From contig JAFEMX010000004.1 of assembly GCA_016892645.1 (NCBI GenBank), forward strand, positions 1-64,000: a stretch of 64,000 nt of DNA, given 5' to 3'. The stretch comes from Micrococcaceae bacterium RIT 802. GTDB lineage: Bacteria; Actinomycetota; Actinomycetes; Actinomycetales; Micrococcaceae. Positions 8,511 to 21,301 of the stretch are shown piece by piece; position 1 is the first letter of the stretch; each line of letters begins with the position of its first letter. Under the pieces are notes generated by a model. The model ran no database searches and was not told the origin of the DNA. It saw only the letters and a list, made by a program, of their open reading frames with translations. Made by a program: the position numbers and the translations under genes.

Positions 8511-8544
8511 CGGGGTGCTGGACAATTTTCAGCCCGGCACCCCG
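8511..8544 (+). terminator. Hairpin between pqqA and pqqB, copy 1
   Basis: CGGGGTGC (8511-8518) pairs with GCACCCCG (8537-8544) just after pqqA. There is no T-run after the stem. Such a hairpin can reduce read-through or stabilise the pqqA message so that precursor peptide is made in excess of the enzymes; that role is inferred. Confidence 0.55.
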
Positions 8545-8575
8545 CCGGCTTCACCACGAAAGGACATGATCGGCC

Positions 8576-8797
8576 ATGTGGGTGCGGGTATTGGGTTCGG
8601 CGGCTGGCGGTGGCTTCCCGCAGTGGAACTGCTCGTGCCCCCAGTGTCGCGCGGCGCGGAGCGGTTCGCGTCCTTGCACCCAGCGCTCACAGTCATCGAT
8701 CGCGGTGAGTGCTGACCGGGAGCAATGGTTCCTGTTGAACGCCTCACCGGACATCCAGTCACAAATAGAGTCCTTCGAGGCTCGCCTAAAGGAGTGA
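8576..8797 (+). pseudogene. pqqB: Truncated pqqB at duplication junction
   Basis: The first 64 codons equal those of the complete pqqB at 17190. Homology ends at 8767, after which nine unrelated codons (ESFEARLKE) lead to a stop. The metal-binding metallo-beta-lactamase core is lost, so the product cannot replace PqqB. The stop sits 6 bases before the katG start, and the unique DNA right of the junction supplies the katG ribosome-binding site. Confidence 0.9.
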
Positions 8798-12887
<4,090 letters not shown>

Positions 12888-13050
12888 GCTCCACACTTTC
12901 ACATCCGGGGCGCGCCCGCTGTCTGTGACCGCACCCGGGCCGCCGTGGCTGCTCCTCCGTTCCATTGCCCAAATCACACGCCGCCGCCCTCTCGGACAGA
13001 GCCCCCGGGACGAAGAGTTGGAGTACCCATCGGTCCACGTAGTATCAGGC

Positions 13051-13092
13051 CTACCCGAACGGGTAGTTTAAACCATTCTGAATCAGTGTTTC
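13051..13092. promoter_or_regulatory. Shared promoter/operator-like block A
   Basis: CTACCCGAACGGGTAG is an inverted repeat, followed by TTTAAACC and a GTTTC end. A 42-base block at 24183-24224 aligns without gaps at about 32 of 42 positions. Similarity continues about 20 to 60 bases downstream in both places (ATGGAAG, then CTGGAGG/CCTGGAGG). On the minus strand GTTT and GGGTAG are spaced 13 bases, as in SigB/SigF-type promoters. It lies between the GH15 gene and a small plus-strand ORF. Confidence 0.5.
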
Positions 13093-13203
13093 ACCTGCCG
13101 GCATATGACAGGACCATGGAAGTAGGACCCCGCTGGAGGGCGAGAACCACATGTGAACCTCCCGATCAACAGCTACCGAACCAAGCAAGAAAGGCAGGTC
13201 GAC

Positions 13204-13359
13204 ATGACACGCGAAGAAGCTTACGCAAGGTGCCCCTCGGATTCGTACGTGGAATTTTATGGCGGCCAATGGCTCGTAGTTCCCTTTGCGCCCGTCGAGC
13301 AGCCAGCCTTTTTCTCGTGCGTCCCCAGCAACGCACGTCTCGCGGGTGCCCGCCTTTGA
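13204..13359 (+). CDS. Small hypothetical protein (51 aa)
   Basis: ATG at 13204 follows AAAGGCAGG. The product (start MTREEAYARCPSDSYVEFYG) has no recognised domain, membrane segment or signal peptide. Support comes from the ribosome-binding site and from the upstream block that resembles the gap promoter region. It may be a stress-induced small protein or not be expressed at all. Confidence 0.4.
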   Translation: MTREEAYARCPSDSYVEFYGGQWLVVPFAPVEQPAFFSCVPSNARLAGARL

Positions 13360-14530
13360 TCGCCTAGAGCCGCTGTTGGCAAGAGCCGGGATTCCCGGGA
13401 GGGACGGTTTCTGATCGGCCGTCCGGGACTGCTCTCGTCCTGAATCAAAGACACCAAGAGATGCAGCGGTCTGTTGCCATGTGGTGCACATCAGCGTGAG
13501 TTCCGCGGGAAGCGTTCAGAACCAATCGAGCCTGGTTTGGAGCCCCGTGGGCGTAGGGGCGTATTCCTCGAAGTCGAGAAGGTCTACAAATGGACCCAGG
13601 AGAGCCTGGTCACCTGTGTGGGAGGTGTCCCTCATCCGCTTCGTCAAGCGTTCTGGTGCAAATTCTCGGAAATACACGTCGATTGTCTCCGTGCGCGACG
13701 AAGGGGACCGTTCGGTACGCTGACGCGGCGGTTCGTGTTTGGCTGGTGCCCGTTTGCCAGACGCCCAGGGCGACGGCGTGGTGGTTGGTCATGCCGGCAT
13801 CGATGCCGATGAAAACATCGACGGATCCGTGGTCGGGGATCATCGCCTTACCTTCTTTGGAACAGCACTTCCGGCGGGTGGGACAGAGCTGGATTGTCCC
13901 TCGGATCGAAGCATCGGCATCCACTCTACGGCCGATATTGACGGTGGTTCCCCGCCTGTAACCGGCCCCTACTAGCCACTTCCCGGGTACCTACCGAGCC
14001 CCGGAGACAACACGCCCGATCAGTGAAGACTGGGGAAGAAACAACGCCCGGACCAGCGGACCAGCAACCCCAATACCTACGCGACAAGAGGCTGCTCAAA
14101 GCCAACGGGGCGGCGGCAACAAGAACGGTAACCGCTCTTGGTCCTCGCATCGCTCACTGCCGTAAGTCCGGCCAGCAATCCCCGTGCCACTTCGTCCAGT
14201 CCTGAAGGCGGTCGAAGTTGCGTGCTCGAGCAGGCGGCCCTGTTGGCGCCGGCTCTGCCAGCATCTCATCGGCGTGTTCCAGGGGCGATGGATCAAAACC
14301 CACGAGGGGGCCAGTAGGTCGAACCAGGCGATGGTTTCAAGCTTGCCGCCGGTCAAGCGTCGGCGGTGGCGTTGCCCCGGGGCCCAGCTCGACGAATGTG
14401 AGTTCCGTCGGCGCTGGTGGTTGTTGCGGTTGATCGGACCGGTGGGGAGGGGCCGCATCAGCGGCAACGTGCTCCCCGTGTCCGTCGTGGATCGCGCTGC
14501 TGGATTCGAACTTGGTGTTTGGGTGCGTCG
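13360..14530. other. Gene-poor mosaic left of repeat copy 2
   Basis: No intact gene seen. It includes an IS110 transposase remnant (13763-13843) and, on the minus strand, protein-like but startless and stop-broken frames, for example around 13531-13720 (DVYFREFAPERL, LLGPFVDLLDF) and 14160-14300 (NFDRLQDWTKWHGDCWPDL). These look like remains of genes whose families I cannot name. Confidence 0.45.
13763..13843 (-). pseudogene. IS110-family transposase N-terminal remnant
   Basis: Starting from an ATG at 13843, the minus strand reads MIPDHGSVDVFIGID then AGMTNHHAVALG, the start of a DEDD (RuvC-like) IS110 transposase including its first Asp (FIGID). The expected continuation (KALPND..., later DARDA and the Ser domain) is missing. 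It marks an old insertion between the two PQQ repeat copies. Confidence 0.6.
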
Positions 14531-14767
14531 GGTTTGGGTGTGGTGGTGGCTCGGGAGTGTGAGCTGCGTCATGTGACGAGCGGCACGTTGAGGGGGTTGA
14601 GCGGCGTGCTGTGGCGGTCCGGCGGTTGTGTCTGGTCGGGGGGTTTGATCGCGAATACCGTGGTCTCCCATCGGCTCGGATGGCGGGCGGATTCTGAATA
14701 TGCGTGGTATTCGAAGAGGTTCGCGTGGCACGTATGTGATTTCACGAGTGAGAAGAGGTGATGTCCG

Positions 14768-15280
14768 GTGACCATTTCTGAAGAAGTAGCGATTACTGAA
14801 GAACGCGCGGATTTGCTTTCCAGACTGGGCTTGGACGTACAGAACGACGCGACTATAGGTCGGGTGTTGTCCACCGGTTCGATCGCTGAGGCGACGGAAC
14901 GGGCCGACGGCACGATGGAGGCCACGATCCGGATCAAGGAAGACGAGTACTGCTGGGATCCAGCGATCCTGGTCCTGCCGCATGGCGGTGATCTTGAGCT
15001 GACCATCATTAATGATGACAAGAACACGCATGCCTGCCTGTTGCCCAACAATGGCGGGCCGAAGTTCCTCGGTTTGCTCAACCACTCGAAGGGCAAGGCG
15101 AACATCACCCTGGATGGTCCGGGCTACTACTGGTACAGCTCGCCGGCAGGCAATGACGAGGGCCGCGGTCTGACTGCGGCAATCGTTGTGGGCGGCGAAG
15201 TGCCCCCGGAGGCCCGGTTGGATCGTCCCAAGCAGCCTCGTCCATCGAAATCGATTGTAAAAGAGATTGTGAAGGAGTAA
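14768..15280 (+). CDS. PQQ-dehydrogenase-associated cupredoxin-like protein, copy 2
   Basis: 170 residues; same as copy 1 except near the N-terminus, where it starts MTISEEVAITEE (Thr4 to Ser and an added Val). The cupredoxin-like domain lacks copper-loop Cys, His and Met as in copy 1. GTG start with AGAGGTGA upstream. First gene of the apparent operon that runs through dehydrogenase, pqqABCDE and the exchanger. Confidence 0.75.
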   Translation: MTISEEVAITEERADLLSRLGLDVQNDATIGRVLSTGSIAEATERADGTMEATIRIKEDEYCWDPAILVLPHGGDLELTIINDDKNTHACLLPNNGGPKFLGLLNHSKGKANITLDGPGYYWYSSPAGNDEGRGLTAAIVVGGEVPPEARLDRPKQPRPSKSIVKEIVKE

Positions 15281-15283
15281 GCC

Positions 15284-16966
15284 ATGACTCTCGAATATGT
15301 GGACGCCGGCGAGGCGATCGATCATGTTGCACTGAGCGCCGTGGGCGGTGCCGCGCCGGTGACGGACAACGTCGATTACGAACGAATTTTGAATGCGCGT
15401 TCGGAGTCGAAGAACTGGCTCACCTACTACGGTGATTATGACGGCCAGCGGTACAGCCTGCTGGACCAGATCAACACCGAGAACGTGAGCAAGCTCAGCC
15501 CTGCCTGGATCTTCCAGGCCGGGCAGGCTGGTCACATTGCAGGTGGGTCGACCTATTCATTCGAGGCCTGCCCGTTGATCGTCGATGGCGTCATGTACGT
15601 CACCGGATGGGACGGCTGGTTCTGGGCCATCGACGCTGCGACGGGCACGGAGCTCTGGCGTTACAAGCACGCGATTCCCTTCGATGTTTCGCTCTGTTGC
15701 AGCAACGTCAACCGGGGTTGCGCGGTGGCCCACGGGAAAGCCTACTTCGTGACGGCGAACGCCCAGCTGCTGGCGTTGGACGCAACCAACGGCAAAAAGG
15801 TGTGGCAGAAGACCATCGGCGACGTGCGCGCGGGTGAGAGTGCCTCGCTCGCTCCGCTGGTCATCAAGGACACGATCATCACCGGCAGCGCCGGCGGCGA
15901 GTTCGGTGTCCGTGGCCACATCGACTGCTGGGACCTGGAGACCGGAGATCATCGCTGGCGCACTTACACGGTGCCCAAGCCGGGCGAACCGGGTTCGGAG
16001 ACCTGGCCCGCCGACGGTGAGGCCTGGCAGCGCGGTGGTGCGAACCACTGGGTGACCGGCACTTATGACCCGGAGCTAAACCTGTACTATGCGGGCACCG
16101 GTAACCCGGCACCTGATTTCGACGGAGCGGTTCGCGAGGGCGACAACCTCTACACCGACAGCGTTGTCGCGCTGGACGTCGACTCGGGTGAGATCAAGTG
16201 GCACTACCAGTTCACTCCGCACGATCTGTGGGACTACGACTCCACGATGGAGATGACCCTGTTCGAGCGCGATGGCAAGAAGCTGTTGGGCCACTTCGAC
16301 AAGAACGGCTACTTCTTCGTGCTGGACCGCACCAACGGTGAGCTCCAGCATGTCACTCCCTTCGTGGATCGGATCGACTGGGGCGTCATCACCCGAGACG
16401 GGAAGGTGACTCCGCGGAAGTACCCGGACAAGGAGGGCGAGCCGGTACATTTCTTCCCCGGCCCGGCTGGTGCCAAGGAGTGGACGCACGCTGCGTACAG
16501 CCAGAAGACCGAGCTGTTCTACGTGCCGGTGGCCGACGTGGGTGCCACCGCGACCCGGCGGCGTCGGGAGTTCAAGGAGGGCATGCCGTATTGGGGCGCT
16601 GCCGTTCAAGTGGACATCGACGACATGAACGGGTCGGTCAGCGCATTCGACACCTATGGTGAGGAGAAGTGGCGCTACCGTATCGATTACCCCATGGCCG
16701 CGTCCATCCTCGCCACAGCAGGGGACCTGGTGTTCGCGGGGACCCCGACCGGTGAGTTCCTGGCGCTGGACTCCCGCACCGGTGAGAAGTTGTGGGAGTT
16801 CCAGTGTGGTAGCGGCCATCACAGCAGCTGCTCGACCTACAGCATCGACGGCAAGCAGTACGTCGTCGTCCCCGTCGGTTGGGGTGGATGGCTCGAAGGC
16901 ATCGTTCCCGGGATGAGCGCCAATGGTCACGGTAGTGCCTTGATCGCCTTCGCCCTGCCCGGCTGA
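15284..16966 (+). CDS. PQQ-dependent alcohol dehydrogenase, lanthanide-type motif, copy 2
   Basis: 560 residues, translation identical to copy 1: Cys138-Cys139, Glu206, Asn274, Asp317 and the extra Asp319. No signal peptide. It lies 3 bases after the partner gene and 44 bases before pqqA, which places enzyme and cofactor synthesis in one transcription unit. Electron acceptor unknown; no cytochrome c gene of the MxaG/XoxG kind is nearby, leaving the partner protein as a candidate. Confidence 0.93.
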   Translation: MTLEYVDAGEAIDHVALSAVGGAAPVTDNVDYERILNARSESKNWLTYYGDYDGQRYSLLDQINTENVSKLSPAWIFQAGQAGHIAGGSTYSFEACPLIVDGVMYVTGWDGWFWAIDAATGTELWRYKHAIPFDVSLCCSNVNRGCAVAHGKAYFVTANAQLLALDATNGKKVWQKTIGDVRAGESASLAPLVIKDTIITGSAGGEFGVRGHIDCWDLETGDHRWRTYTVPKPGEPGSETWPADGEAWQRGGANHWVTGTYDPELNLYYAGTGNPAPDFDGAVREGDNLYTDSVVALDVDSGEIKWHYQFTPHDLWDYDSTMEMTLFERDGKKLLGHFDKNGYFFVLDRTNGELQHVTPFVDRIDWGVITRDGKVTPRKYPDKEGEPVHFFPGPAGAKEWTHAAYSQKTELFYVPVADVGATATRRRREFKEGMPYWGAAVQVDIDDMNGSVSAFDTYGEEKWRYRIDYPMAASILATAGDLVFAGTPTGEFLALDSRTGEKLWEFQCGSGHHSSCSTYSIDGKQYVVVPVGWGGWLEGIVPGMSANGHGSALIAFALPG

Positions 16967-17010
16967 TTACCAGCCAAGTACCCAATCAAAGAACGAAAGG
17001 AATAAGGAAC

Positions 17011-17112
17011 ATGATCGTCAACAACAATCTGTTGAAGTGGGAATCTCCGGTACTCACGGAGATCCGGGTGTCCGCCGAGGTAACCGCTTACGCGGGCTTC
17101 CTGGACAAGTAA
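17011..17112 (+). CDS. pqqA: PqqA precursor peptide, copy 2
   Basis: 33-residue substrate of PqqE/PqqD with Glu23 and Tyr27 in the conserved E-x-x-x-Y spacing. Identical to copy 1. Followed directly by hairpin and complete pqqB, so this is the copy in a full pqqABCDE order. Confidence 0.93.
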   Translation: MIVNNNLLKWESPVLTEIRVSAEVTAYAGFLDK

Positions 17113-17124
17113 GAGCGAATCCGA

Positions 17125-17158
17125 CGGGGTGCTGGACAATTTTCAGCCCGGCACCCCG
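17125..17158 (+). terminator. Hairpin between pqqA and pqqB, copy 2
   Basis: Same 8-bp stem as in copy 1 (17125-17132 with 17151-17158). It could set the ratio of pqqA to downstream pqq messages. No T-run, so full termination is doubtful. Confidence 0.55.
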
Positions 17159-17189
17159 CCGGCTTCACCACGAAAGGACATGATCGGCC

Positions 17190-18083
17190 ATGTGGGTGCG
17201 GGTATTGGGTTCGGCGGCTGGCGGTGGCTTCCCGCAGTGGAACTGCTCGTGCCCCCAGTGTCGCGCGGCGCGGAGCGGTTCGCGTCCTTGCACCCAGCGC
17301 TCACAGTCATCGATCGCGGTGAGTGCTGACCGGGAGCAATGGTTCCTGTTGAACGCCTCACCGGACATCCAGTCACAAATAAGGGCCTTTCCCGCCTTGC
17401 ATGCCGACGATGGAAGTGTGGGCCGTCTGCAGGCCGTGCTGCTCACCGACGCCGAACTCGACCACACCCTCGGTCTGCTCCTTATGCGCGAGGGTCGCGG
17501 ACTCGAAGTGCACGCCACGGAGTCCGTTCACGAAACCCTCACTACTGGAACAGGGATACTGCGGACGCTCGAAGCTTACTGTCCGGTCACGTGGCAGCCG
17601 GTAGTCCCCGGTTCCGAGGCTGCGCTGGGCGAGGGGCTGTCGTATTGCGCATTCGAGGTCCCCACCAAGAAGCGGATGCGCTTCACTGGTGCTGCGCCGA
17701 ACGGCCGGGTCGTGGGCGTTCGCATTACCGAAACCATCAGCCGTCGAAGTTTGGTCTATCTCCCGTGCGTGCAGCAGCTGACTCCCGAGATCCTCGATGA
17801 ACTGGGGGACTGCTCCGTATTGCTGGTCGACGGGAGCTTCTGGCGTGATGACGAGATGCCGAGCCTTGGCCTCGCCAACAAGACCTCACGAGACATGGGG
17901 CATGTGCCGATTGAAGGGCCGGGCGGCAGTCTTGAGCTGCTGTCACCGTTGTCCATCGACCGCAAGATCTACACCCATATCAACAACACCAACCCGATCT
18001 TGCTCGACGACTCGCCGGAACGAATGAACCTTGACCGGCTTGGAATGGAAGTCGCCGTGGATGGCCTGGAAATAGAGATCTAA
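17190..18083 (+). CDS. pqqB: PqqB, PQQ biosynthesis metallo-beta-lactamase-fold protein
   Basis: 297 residues, usual length. Starts [18 protein letters not shown] as in PqqB proteins; the TDAELDHTLGLLLMREG segment is the family's metal-site region. PqqB hydroxylates the Glu-Tyr derived intermediate before the PqqC step. The ATG at 17190 is chosen because family similarity begins there. Stop is 6 bases before pqqC. The first 64 codons are in the direct repeat; the rest is unique. Confidence 0.95.
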   Translation: MWVRVLGSAAGGGFPQWNCSCPQCRAARSGSRPCTQRSQSSIAVSADREQWFLLNASPDIQSQIRAFPALHADDGSVGRLQAVLLTDAELDHTLGLLLMREGRGLEVHATESVHETLTTGTGILRTLEAYCPVTWQPVVPGSEAALGEGLSYCAFEVPTKKRMRFTGAAPNGRVVGVRITETISRRSLVYLPCVQQLTPEILDELGDCSVLLVDGSFWRDDEMPSLGLANKTSRDMGHVPIEGPGGSLELLSPLSIDRKIYTHINNTNPILLDDSPERMNLDRLGMEVAVDGLEIEI

Positions 18084-18089
18084 GGAGTA

Positions 18090-18785
18090 ATGATGACGGC
18101 AGTACTCACGCCCGATGAGCTCGAGCAGGCACTCCGAGCGCACGCCAAGCAGTACCACAGCGAGCACCCTTTCCATCGTCGGATGAATGACGGAGAGTCC
18201 AGTCGGGAAGAGATCCGTACATGGGTGGCCAATCGCTTCTACTACCAGGTGAACATCCCTCGGAAGGACGGGGCAATCCTTAGCAACTGTCCAGACCCGG
18301 AGGTACGACGCCGCTGGGTCCAACGCATCATTGACCATGACGGCACCACCGGCGTAGCCGGCGGAATCGAGTCGTGGCTGCGTCTAGGCGAGGCCGTTGG
18401 CTTGCCCCGCGAGGAAGTCGAGGACTTTCGGCACCTGCGCCCCGGTGTGCGATTCGCCGTGGACGCCTACGTCAACTTCACGCGTACCCGGCCATGGGTG
18501 GAAGCGGTGGCATCCTCACTGACTGAGCTGTTTGCGCCCGACCTGATGGCAGAGAGGCTCGCTGCGTTCGAACGGTATTACACCTGGATCGACCCAGAGG
18601 GGCTGGCCTACTTCCGCGCTCGGATTACCCAGGCACCCCGCGACTCGGAGCACGGGCTTGAGGTCGTGCGGAAGCACTGCGTGACCCCGGAAACCCAGGC
18701 AGCCGCTGTAGCGGCACTGTCCTTCAAATGCGATGTTCTGTGGAGCATGCTTGATTCGATTGACCGGGGCCATGGAAATCACTGA
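18090..18785 (+). CDS. pqqC: PqqC, pyrroloquinoline-quinone synthase
   Basis: 231 residues, all-helical heme-oxygenase-like fold. Catalyses the last oxidation and ring closure to PQQ, using O2 and releasing H2O2. Family signatures are visible: HPFHRRMNDG, WVANRFYYQVNIPRKD, RIIDHDG and SSLTELFAP. A second ATG (18093) follows the first; ribosome-binding AAGGAG is 6-9 bases upstream. Overlaps pqqD by 14 bases. Confidence 0.96.
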   Translation: MMTAVLTPDELEQALRAHAKQYHSEHPFHRRMNDGESSREEIRTWVANRFYYQVNIPRKDGAILSNCPDPEVRRRWVQRIIDHDGTTGVAGGIESWLRLGEAVGLPREEVEDFRHLRPGVRFAVDAYVNFTRTRPWVEAVASSLTELFAPDLMAERLAAFERYYTWIDPEGLAYFRARITQAPRDSEHGLEVVRKHCVTPETQAAAVAALSFKCDVLWSMLDSIDRGHGNH

Positions 18786-19050
18786 CGATACCGCTCGGCC
18801 ACGGTTGGCACCGCACGTGCGCATGACCTACAACGCCGCACGCGGGGAATACGCGCTGCTCTCACCCGAGACAATTTGGGTGATCAACGCCACCGGTGCC
18901 GCGATCGTGGAGTTGTGCGACTCGCAGCGGACCATCGCAGATATCAGGGCTGAGCTGCGCAGCAGATACGAACAAGTCGCCGATGGCGACGTCGAACGCT
19001 TTGTGGCAGATCTCGTCACCAAGCATGGCATGGAGGTAGACCATGGATAG
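18772..19050 (+). CDS. pqqD: PqqD, peptide chaperone
   Basis: 92 residues. Short winged-helix RRE-type protein that holds PqqA and delivers it to PqqE. Typical features: RPRLAPHVRMTYNAARGEYALLSPE near the N-terminus is here only quoted in part as RLAPHVRMTYNAARGEY, followed by TGAAIVELCDSQRTIADI. The ATG at 18772 lies inside the pqqC end; 3' end overlaps pqqE by 8 bases, so pqqCDE are translationally linked. Confidence 0.93.
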   Translation: MEITDDTARPRLAPHVRMTYNAARGEYALLSPETIWVINATGAAIVELCDSQRTIADIRAELRSRYEQVADGDVERFVADLVTKHGMEVDHG

Positions 19051-20176
19051 GCCCTACGGACTGCTCGCTGAGCTCACGTATGCTTGCCCACTGCAGTGTT
19101 CCTACTGCTCTAACCCGCTCCAGCTCGAGGACTATCGTGATGAGCTGAGTACCGAAGAATGGCAGCGGGTATTTGCCCAGGCCGCCGACTTGGGCGTGCT
19201 CCAGCTGCATCTCTCCGGCGGGGAGCCGTTGCAGCGCAAGGACATCGTCGACTTGGTGAAGTCTGCGAACGACCTCGGCCTGTACACCAACTTGATCACC
19301 AGCGGGATCGGCCTGTCCAAGCGTCGCGCCCAACAGCTCCGCGATGCGGGTCTGGACCACGTGCAGCTCAGCATCCAGGCCGACGACCAGGCCCTTTCCG
19401 ACCAGATCGCCGGCACGGTCTCGTTCGAGCGCAAGCAGGCGGCCGGGAAGCTCATCAAGGAGCTGGGTTGGCCATTGACACTCAACGTTGTGCTGCACCG
19501 GCAGAACATTGATCGGATCGATCGCATTATGGAAATGGCGGTGTCGATGAAGGCCGATCGGGTGGAGCTGGCAAACACGCAGTATGCCGGCTGGGCTGGT
19601 CCCAACCGTGCCGAGCTGTTGCCGTCCAGGGAGCAGTTGGAACGGGCGGAAGTGGCGGTGCGGGCGGCGCAAGAGCGGCTCTCGGACCGGATGGAGATCA
19701 TCTACGTCATCCCCGACTACTACAGCAAGTACCCCAAACCATGCATGGACGGCTGGGCAAGTCGTCAGTTCACCGTGGTGCCCAACGGCGAGGCGCTGCC
19801 TTGCCCGGCTGCCCATGAGGTGGCCCGCGGCCTGGACCTGCCTCCTGCCACAGTGCGTGAGCATTCCCTGGAGTGGATCTGGGAGGAGGCGCCCCTCTTT
19901 CAGCAGTACCGCGGCGATGCGTGGATGCCGGACCCATGCCGTAGTTGTGATCGCAAGGAAATCGATTTTGGCGGATGCCGCTGCCAGGCCTTTGCGCTCA
20001 CGGGCGACGCCGCCCGGACTGACCCGGTCTGTCACCTCTCTCCCGACCACGGGCTGGTCGAGGCGGCGGTGGAGGCAGCAAACGACCCGACGCGGCCGCG
20101 AGGTTCGCTGATTCCCCGACCCCAAGTGGTCCGCCTGAACCTGGGGGCCACAGTGACACAAGGAGCCAAGTCATGA
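19043..20176 (+). CDS. pqqE: PqqE, radical SAM/SPASM enzyme
   Basis: 377 residues. Forms the Glu-Tyr C-C bond in PqqA. The radical-SAM cluster motif is Cys15-x3-Cys19-x2-Cys22 (CPLQCSYC), followed by LHLSGGEPLQRKD. The C-terminal SPASM region supplies auxiliary-cluster cysteines (PCMDGW, LPCPAA, PCRSCDRK, GGCRCQAF). Normal length. Overlaps the following exchanger gene by 4 bases (ATGA). A decayed partial copy of its middle lies at 21302-21545. Confidence 0.96.
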   Translation: MDRPYGLLAELTYACPLQCSYCSNPLQLEDYRDELSTEEWQRVFAQAADLGVLQLHLSGGEPLQRKDIVDLVKSANDLGLYTNLITSGIGLSKRRAQQLRDAGLDHVQLSIQADDQALSDQIAGTVSFERKQAAGKLIKELGWPLTLNVVLHRQNIDRIDRIMEMAVSMKADRVELANTQYAGWAGPNRAELLPSREQLERAEVAVRAAQERLSDRMEIIYVIPDYYSKYPKPCMDGWASRQFTVVPNGEALPCPAAHEVARGLDLPPATVREHSLEWIWEEAPLFQQYRGDAWMPDPCRSCDRKEIDFGGCRCQAFALTGDAARTDPVCHLSPDHGLVEAAVEAANDPTRPRGSLIPRPQVVRLNLGATVTQGAKS

Positions 20177-21264
20177 GTTCGATACTTCTCTTCGCCATCG
20201 GTGCAGTGCTGCTCATCTACTCCGCCGAGAAACTCATTGGCTACCTCGTCGGAGTAGCGCGTGGACTCAAGGTCTCGGTGTTCCTGCTCGCCATCGTGTT
20301 CACCGGCATCGAATTCGACGACGTCATTCTCGGCGCTGTCCTCAATCTCGAGGACATGGACGGGGTTGCCGTAGGCATCGTGTTCGGAACTGGGCTGTCG
20401 ATGATCGGGATCGTGCTCGCTCTCGCAGCGATCATCGCGCCGTCCAAGGTGAACATCCCGCGGGACTACCTGCTGATTTTCGCGCTTTCACCCGTCGTCG
20501 TGATTCCGTTCATCCTGACACCACCGATGACGGTCAGCGACGGCGTCATTCTGTTGGCGCTCTTCGCGGCCTTCATTACCTATGTCGCGGTCCGGGAGTC
20601 CCGAGCGGACCGACCGGTTTTCCGGGATGCCGAAATGTACGAAGCCTACGCCCAGGCCCGGGAGGCCGGCGGCGGAACCGCCGTTCTGGACCGCCCGATC
20701 TCAGGTGGCGGCACCGGCGGAGGAGGATCCTCCCGGTCGAGCGCACGTCGAGAGTTCGCCGCGAATATCCCGTTTGCCCACGTGGATGAGCGATCCGGCT
20801 GGAAGTGGCTACTACTGGCCACCATCGCACTTGTCGGCGTGATCGCCGGTGCCTCGCTGACCGGCATGGGAACCGAAGGCATCCTGGAGGAATTCGGTCT
20901 CGAAGGAACCGTCTTCGGCGCGACCATCGCCACCGCGGTCTTGACCATAGAGGACATCTTCCTGACGGTGGAGCCGGCACGTAAGGGGGCACCGGAGATC
21001 GGAGTCGCGAACGTCATCGGCAGCGCCGTCTTCTCGGTCACAGGCAAGCTGGGCATCATTCTCCTGCTCGGAAGCATGGTCCTCGATGCACTTGTGCTCA
21101 CATGGCACTTGCCTGCGCTGATCCTGCTGACCTGGCTCGGGGCGTACTTCCTCTCCACCGGCCAGCTCCGGCGCTGGCACGGATTCGTCCTGATGGGCCT
21201 GTACGTCTGCTACTGGGCGATGACCTTTTTCGGACTCGGAATTGTTCCGATCGAGATGGACTAA
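20173..21264 (+). CDS. CaCA-type cation exchanger membrane protein in the pqq operon
   Basis: 363 residues with about 10 hydrophobic segments in two halves split by a Gly/Ser-rich hydrophilic loop (residues about 145-208). The halves carry acidic segments FTGIEFDD (Glu47, Asp49, Asp50) and VLTIEDIFLTVE (Glu260, Asp261, Glu267), the second followed by GVANVIGSAVFSV, as in the alpha repeats of the calcium/cation antiporter superfamily. The usual G-[TS]-S-[IL]-P-E core is not kept. The start overlaps pqqE by ATGA. Since PQQ dehydrogenases need Ca2+ or a lanthanide, it may move their metal; this is inference. Confidence 0.75.
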   Translation: MSSILLFAIGAVLLIYSAEKLIGYLVGVARGLKVSVFLLAIVFTGIEFDDVILGAVLNLEDMDGVAVGIVFGTGLSMIGIVLALAAIIAPSKVNIPRDYLLIFALSPVVVIPFILTPPMTVSDGVILLALFAAFITYVAVRESRADRPVFRDAEMYEAYAQAREAGGGTAVLDRPISGGGTGGGGSSRSSARREFAANIPFAHVDERSGWKWLLLATIALVGVIAGASLTGMGTEGILEEFGLEGTVFGATIATAVLTIEDIFLTVEPARKGAPEIGVANVIGSAVFSVTGKLGIILLLGSMVLDALVLTWHLPALILLTWLGAYFLSTGQLRRWHGFVLMGLYVCYWAMTFFGLGIVPIEMD

Positions 21265-21301
21265 CGGAGATGATGATGATGATGGATGGACACAAGGACC
21301 G

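Larger units (their letters stand above)
5920..8767 (+). repeat. Large direct repeat, copy 1 (PQQ dehydrogenase segment)
   Basis: The 2848-base segment is repeated at 14531-17381. It covers 237 bases upstream of the first gene, the partner protein, the dehydrogenase, pqqA and the first 64 codons of pqqB. Differences noticed are one A-to-T change and a 3-base indel in the first codons of the partner gene; the dehydrogenase translations are identical. No terminal inverted repeats, transposase or target duplication were seen at the edges, so it is a segmental duplication and not an IS. Confidence 0.93.
14531..17381 (+). repeat. Large direct repeat, copy 2 (PQQ dehydrogenase segment)
   Basis: 2851-base counterpart of 5920-8767; offset is 8611 before and 8614 after the 3-base insertion at the start of the partner gene. 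In this copy pqqB continues intact, so this copy is probably the original and copy 1 the duplicate. Homologous recombination between the copies would delete or amplify about 8.6 kb carrying katG and the GH15 gene. Confidence 0.93.

Noticed and set aside
14490-14530. tRNA-like TTCGAA segment left of repeat copy 2
   Set aside because: No cloverleaf arms or acceptor stem could be formed around it.
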